NCBI GenBank assembly: GCA_947385425.1
Contig: CANDKY010000019.1
Span: 1 to 44,432, forward strand
Reading direction: 5' to 3'
DNA length: 44,432 nt
Source of the DNA: an uncultured Lachnospiraceae bacterium
GTDB lineage: Bacteria; Bacillota; Clostridia; Lachnospirales; Lachnospiraceae
A program made the position numbers and the translations under genes. Below the pieces are notes generated by a model. The model had not been told where the DNA came from. It worked only from the letters and a program-made list of their open reading frames with translations, and made no database searches. Position 1 is the stretch's first letter, and each line of letters begins with the position of its first letter. Of this stretch, positions 43,559 to 44,432 are shown in pieces.

Positions 43559-44413
43559 TCACATCATCTGCTTGCCATTTCGGTCCTTTGAAACCCTCTT
43601 TTTAACCGGATAATAGACCTCCGTAACAAGTTCGCTTTCCTTTGAAACCTCTGTCGGATCTGTTACATATACCTCATACAACGCATTGCTGTTTTCATAG
43701 CCTTCCCTTTCCGCCCATTCTATTTGTCTTGCATAAACGGAAGAAAAATGTAAATAAGAACCCTGTACTACTGTTTTCAAACATAATCCAGGGCAGAAAT
43801 CCCTTGTTCCGGTTGCATACTCCTTTATAGGGATTGCAAACTCTGTATCTAATCCAAACGGGGTATACTCATCACCATGAAACAGTACCATTGGCGGAGC
43901 AGCCGCTGTCAGTTTCTTCTCTTCCATTTTCCGAAATAGTTGCCCAAAGCATGTACCATATTCCTCTGAAAACTCATGTTCTAAAACATTCTTTCGTATC
44001 GACAGAAGATACATCATCGGTATCTCGACTAGCCGTACATCAATGCTTTCCATATAGGACATGACGGATTTTCCGTTTCTCAAATTTAATATATCACTGT
44101 CTATCCGGTGCATTGTATCTTCAAACTTCTGTACCTTTACCGCAATCTCCTTTTTCTTTTTATTAAGTGCGGTAAAAAGTACCTCATCCATCTGTTCTTC
44201 CGAATCCAAAATTGATTTGATTTCTTCCAAAGAAAAGCAATAATCCTTCAGACGATTAATCAGCAGCATTTTCTCCAATTGTTCAATGGAATAATACCGG
44301 TAGCCATTTTCCGGATTGATTTCATCCGGCAGTATCAATCCTATTTCAGCATAATATCTAAGCGTTTTTGTAGATACCCTGCATATGTTTGAAAATTCTC
44401 CAATTGTAAGCAT
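43559..44413 (-). CDS. MerR-family regulator with GyrI-like effector domain
   Basis: The 284-residue regulator starts MLTIGEFSNICRVSTKTLRY, then YAEIGLILPDEINPENGYRY, the MerR winged helix. A coiled coil (residues about 85-115) follows, then a GyrI/SOUL-like effector domain: VRLVEIPMMYLLSIRK, FGLDTEFAIPI and HFSSVYARQIEWAERE. This is the BmrR-like arrangement, known to bind multiple drugs or other aromatic ligands. AGGAGGG with 7-nt spacing precedes the ATG. It should control its own operon with the serine hydrolase. Confidence 0.93.
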   Translation of the reverse strand: MLTIGEFSNICRVSTKTLRYYAEIGLILPDEINPENGYRYYSIEQLEKMLLINRLKDYCFSLEEIKSILDSEEQMDEVLFTALNKKKKEIAVKVQKFEDTMHRIDSDILNLRNGKSVMSYMESIDVRLVEIPMMYLLSIRKNVLEHEFSEEYGTCFGQLFRKMEEKKLTAAAPPMVLFHGDEYTPFGLDTEFAIPIKEYATGTRDFCPGLCLKTVVQGSYLHFSSVYARQIEWAEREGYENSNALYEVYVTDPTEVSKESELVTEVYYPVKKRVSKDRNGKQMM

Positions 44414-44432
44414 ATGCGAACCCTCCTTCCAT

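Overview
Sequence features point to a spore-forming Clostridia genome of the Lachnospiraceae type. There is a Spo0A-type DNA-binding protein, a SpoVB/MurJ-like flippase, strong AGGAGG ribosome-binding sites, moderate GC and almost every gene on the minus strand. The genus cannot be fixed from this window alone.

Region 1 (1-16.6 kb, minus strand) is one long surface-polysaccharide locus. It holds GT4 glycosyltransferases, a polysaccharide deacetylase-like protein, two paralogous methyltransferases, a LicD protein, a TupA-like ATP-grasp protein, a radical SAM protein, two SGNH-type proteins, and three copies of a small membrane-anchored Rossmann-like protein. Its core (6.8-12.1 kb) carries homologues of all four enzymes that make activated phosphoramidate for the Campylobacter jejuni capsule: a PEP-synthase-like glutamine kinase (Cj1418 type), a phosphoglutamine cytidylyltransferase (Cj1416 type), a class I amidotransferase-like CDP-glutamine hydrolase (Cj1417 type) and an APS-kinase-like CDP-phosphoramidate kinase (Cj1415 type). 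A phosphoramidate-decorated glycan in a Firmicute is the most exciting reading of the window. The LicD and SGNH proteins are candidate transferases and the methyltransferases may cap the group.

Region 2 (16.7-19.8 kb) has a small XRE regulator with a coupled 39-residue ORF, a ribulose-phosphate-epimerase-like protein, an IspD-like protein without its nucleotide-binding loop, and a serine-recombinase-like protein without its catalytic serine. Palindromic 28-bp sites resembling resolvase crossover sites lie in front of the last.

Region 3 (19.8-26.9 kb) is a degraded mobile or defence region. It contains a 58-codon gene split by a 157-bp inverted-repeat element with a CTAG duplication, a DUF4258/YgiT toxin-antitoxin pair, a SMEK-STAND NTPase pseudogene cut at a third copy of the 28-bp site, an Rpn-nuclease pseudogene, and a 179-bp miniature element nested inside a second copy of the first.

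Region 4 (26.97-44.4 kb) is mostly ordinary chromosome: a heterodimeric ABC exporter, a flippase, glycogen synthase, a receiver-less Spo0A paralogue, a probable small RNA, an XRE-FHIPEP fusion, a type II restriction-modification pair, a GH42 beta-galactosidase, a glycerophosphodiesterase, a serine hydrolase and a MerR regulator. It is punctuated by two further large foldback elements (30.75-30.9 and 31.08-31.46 kb).
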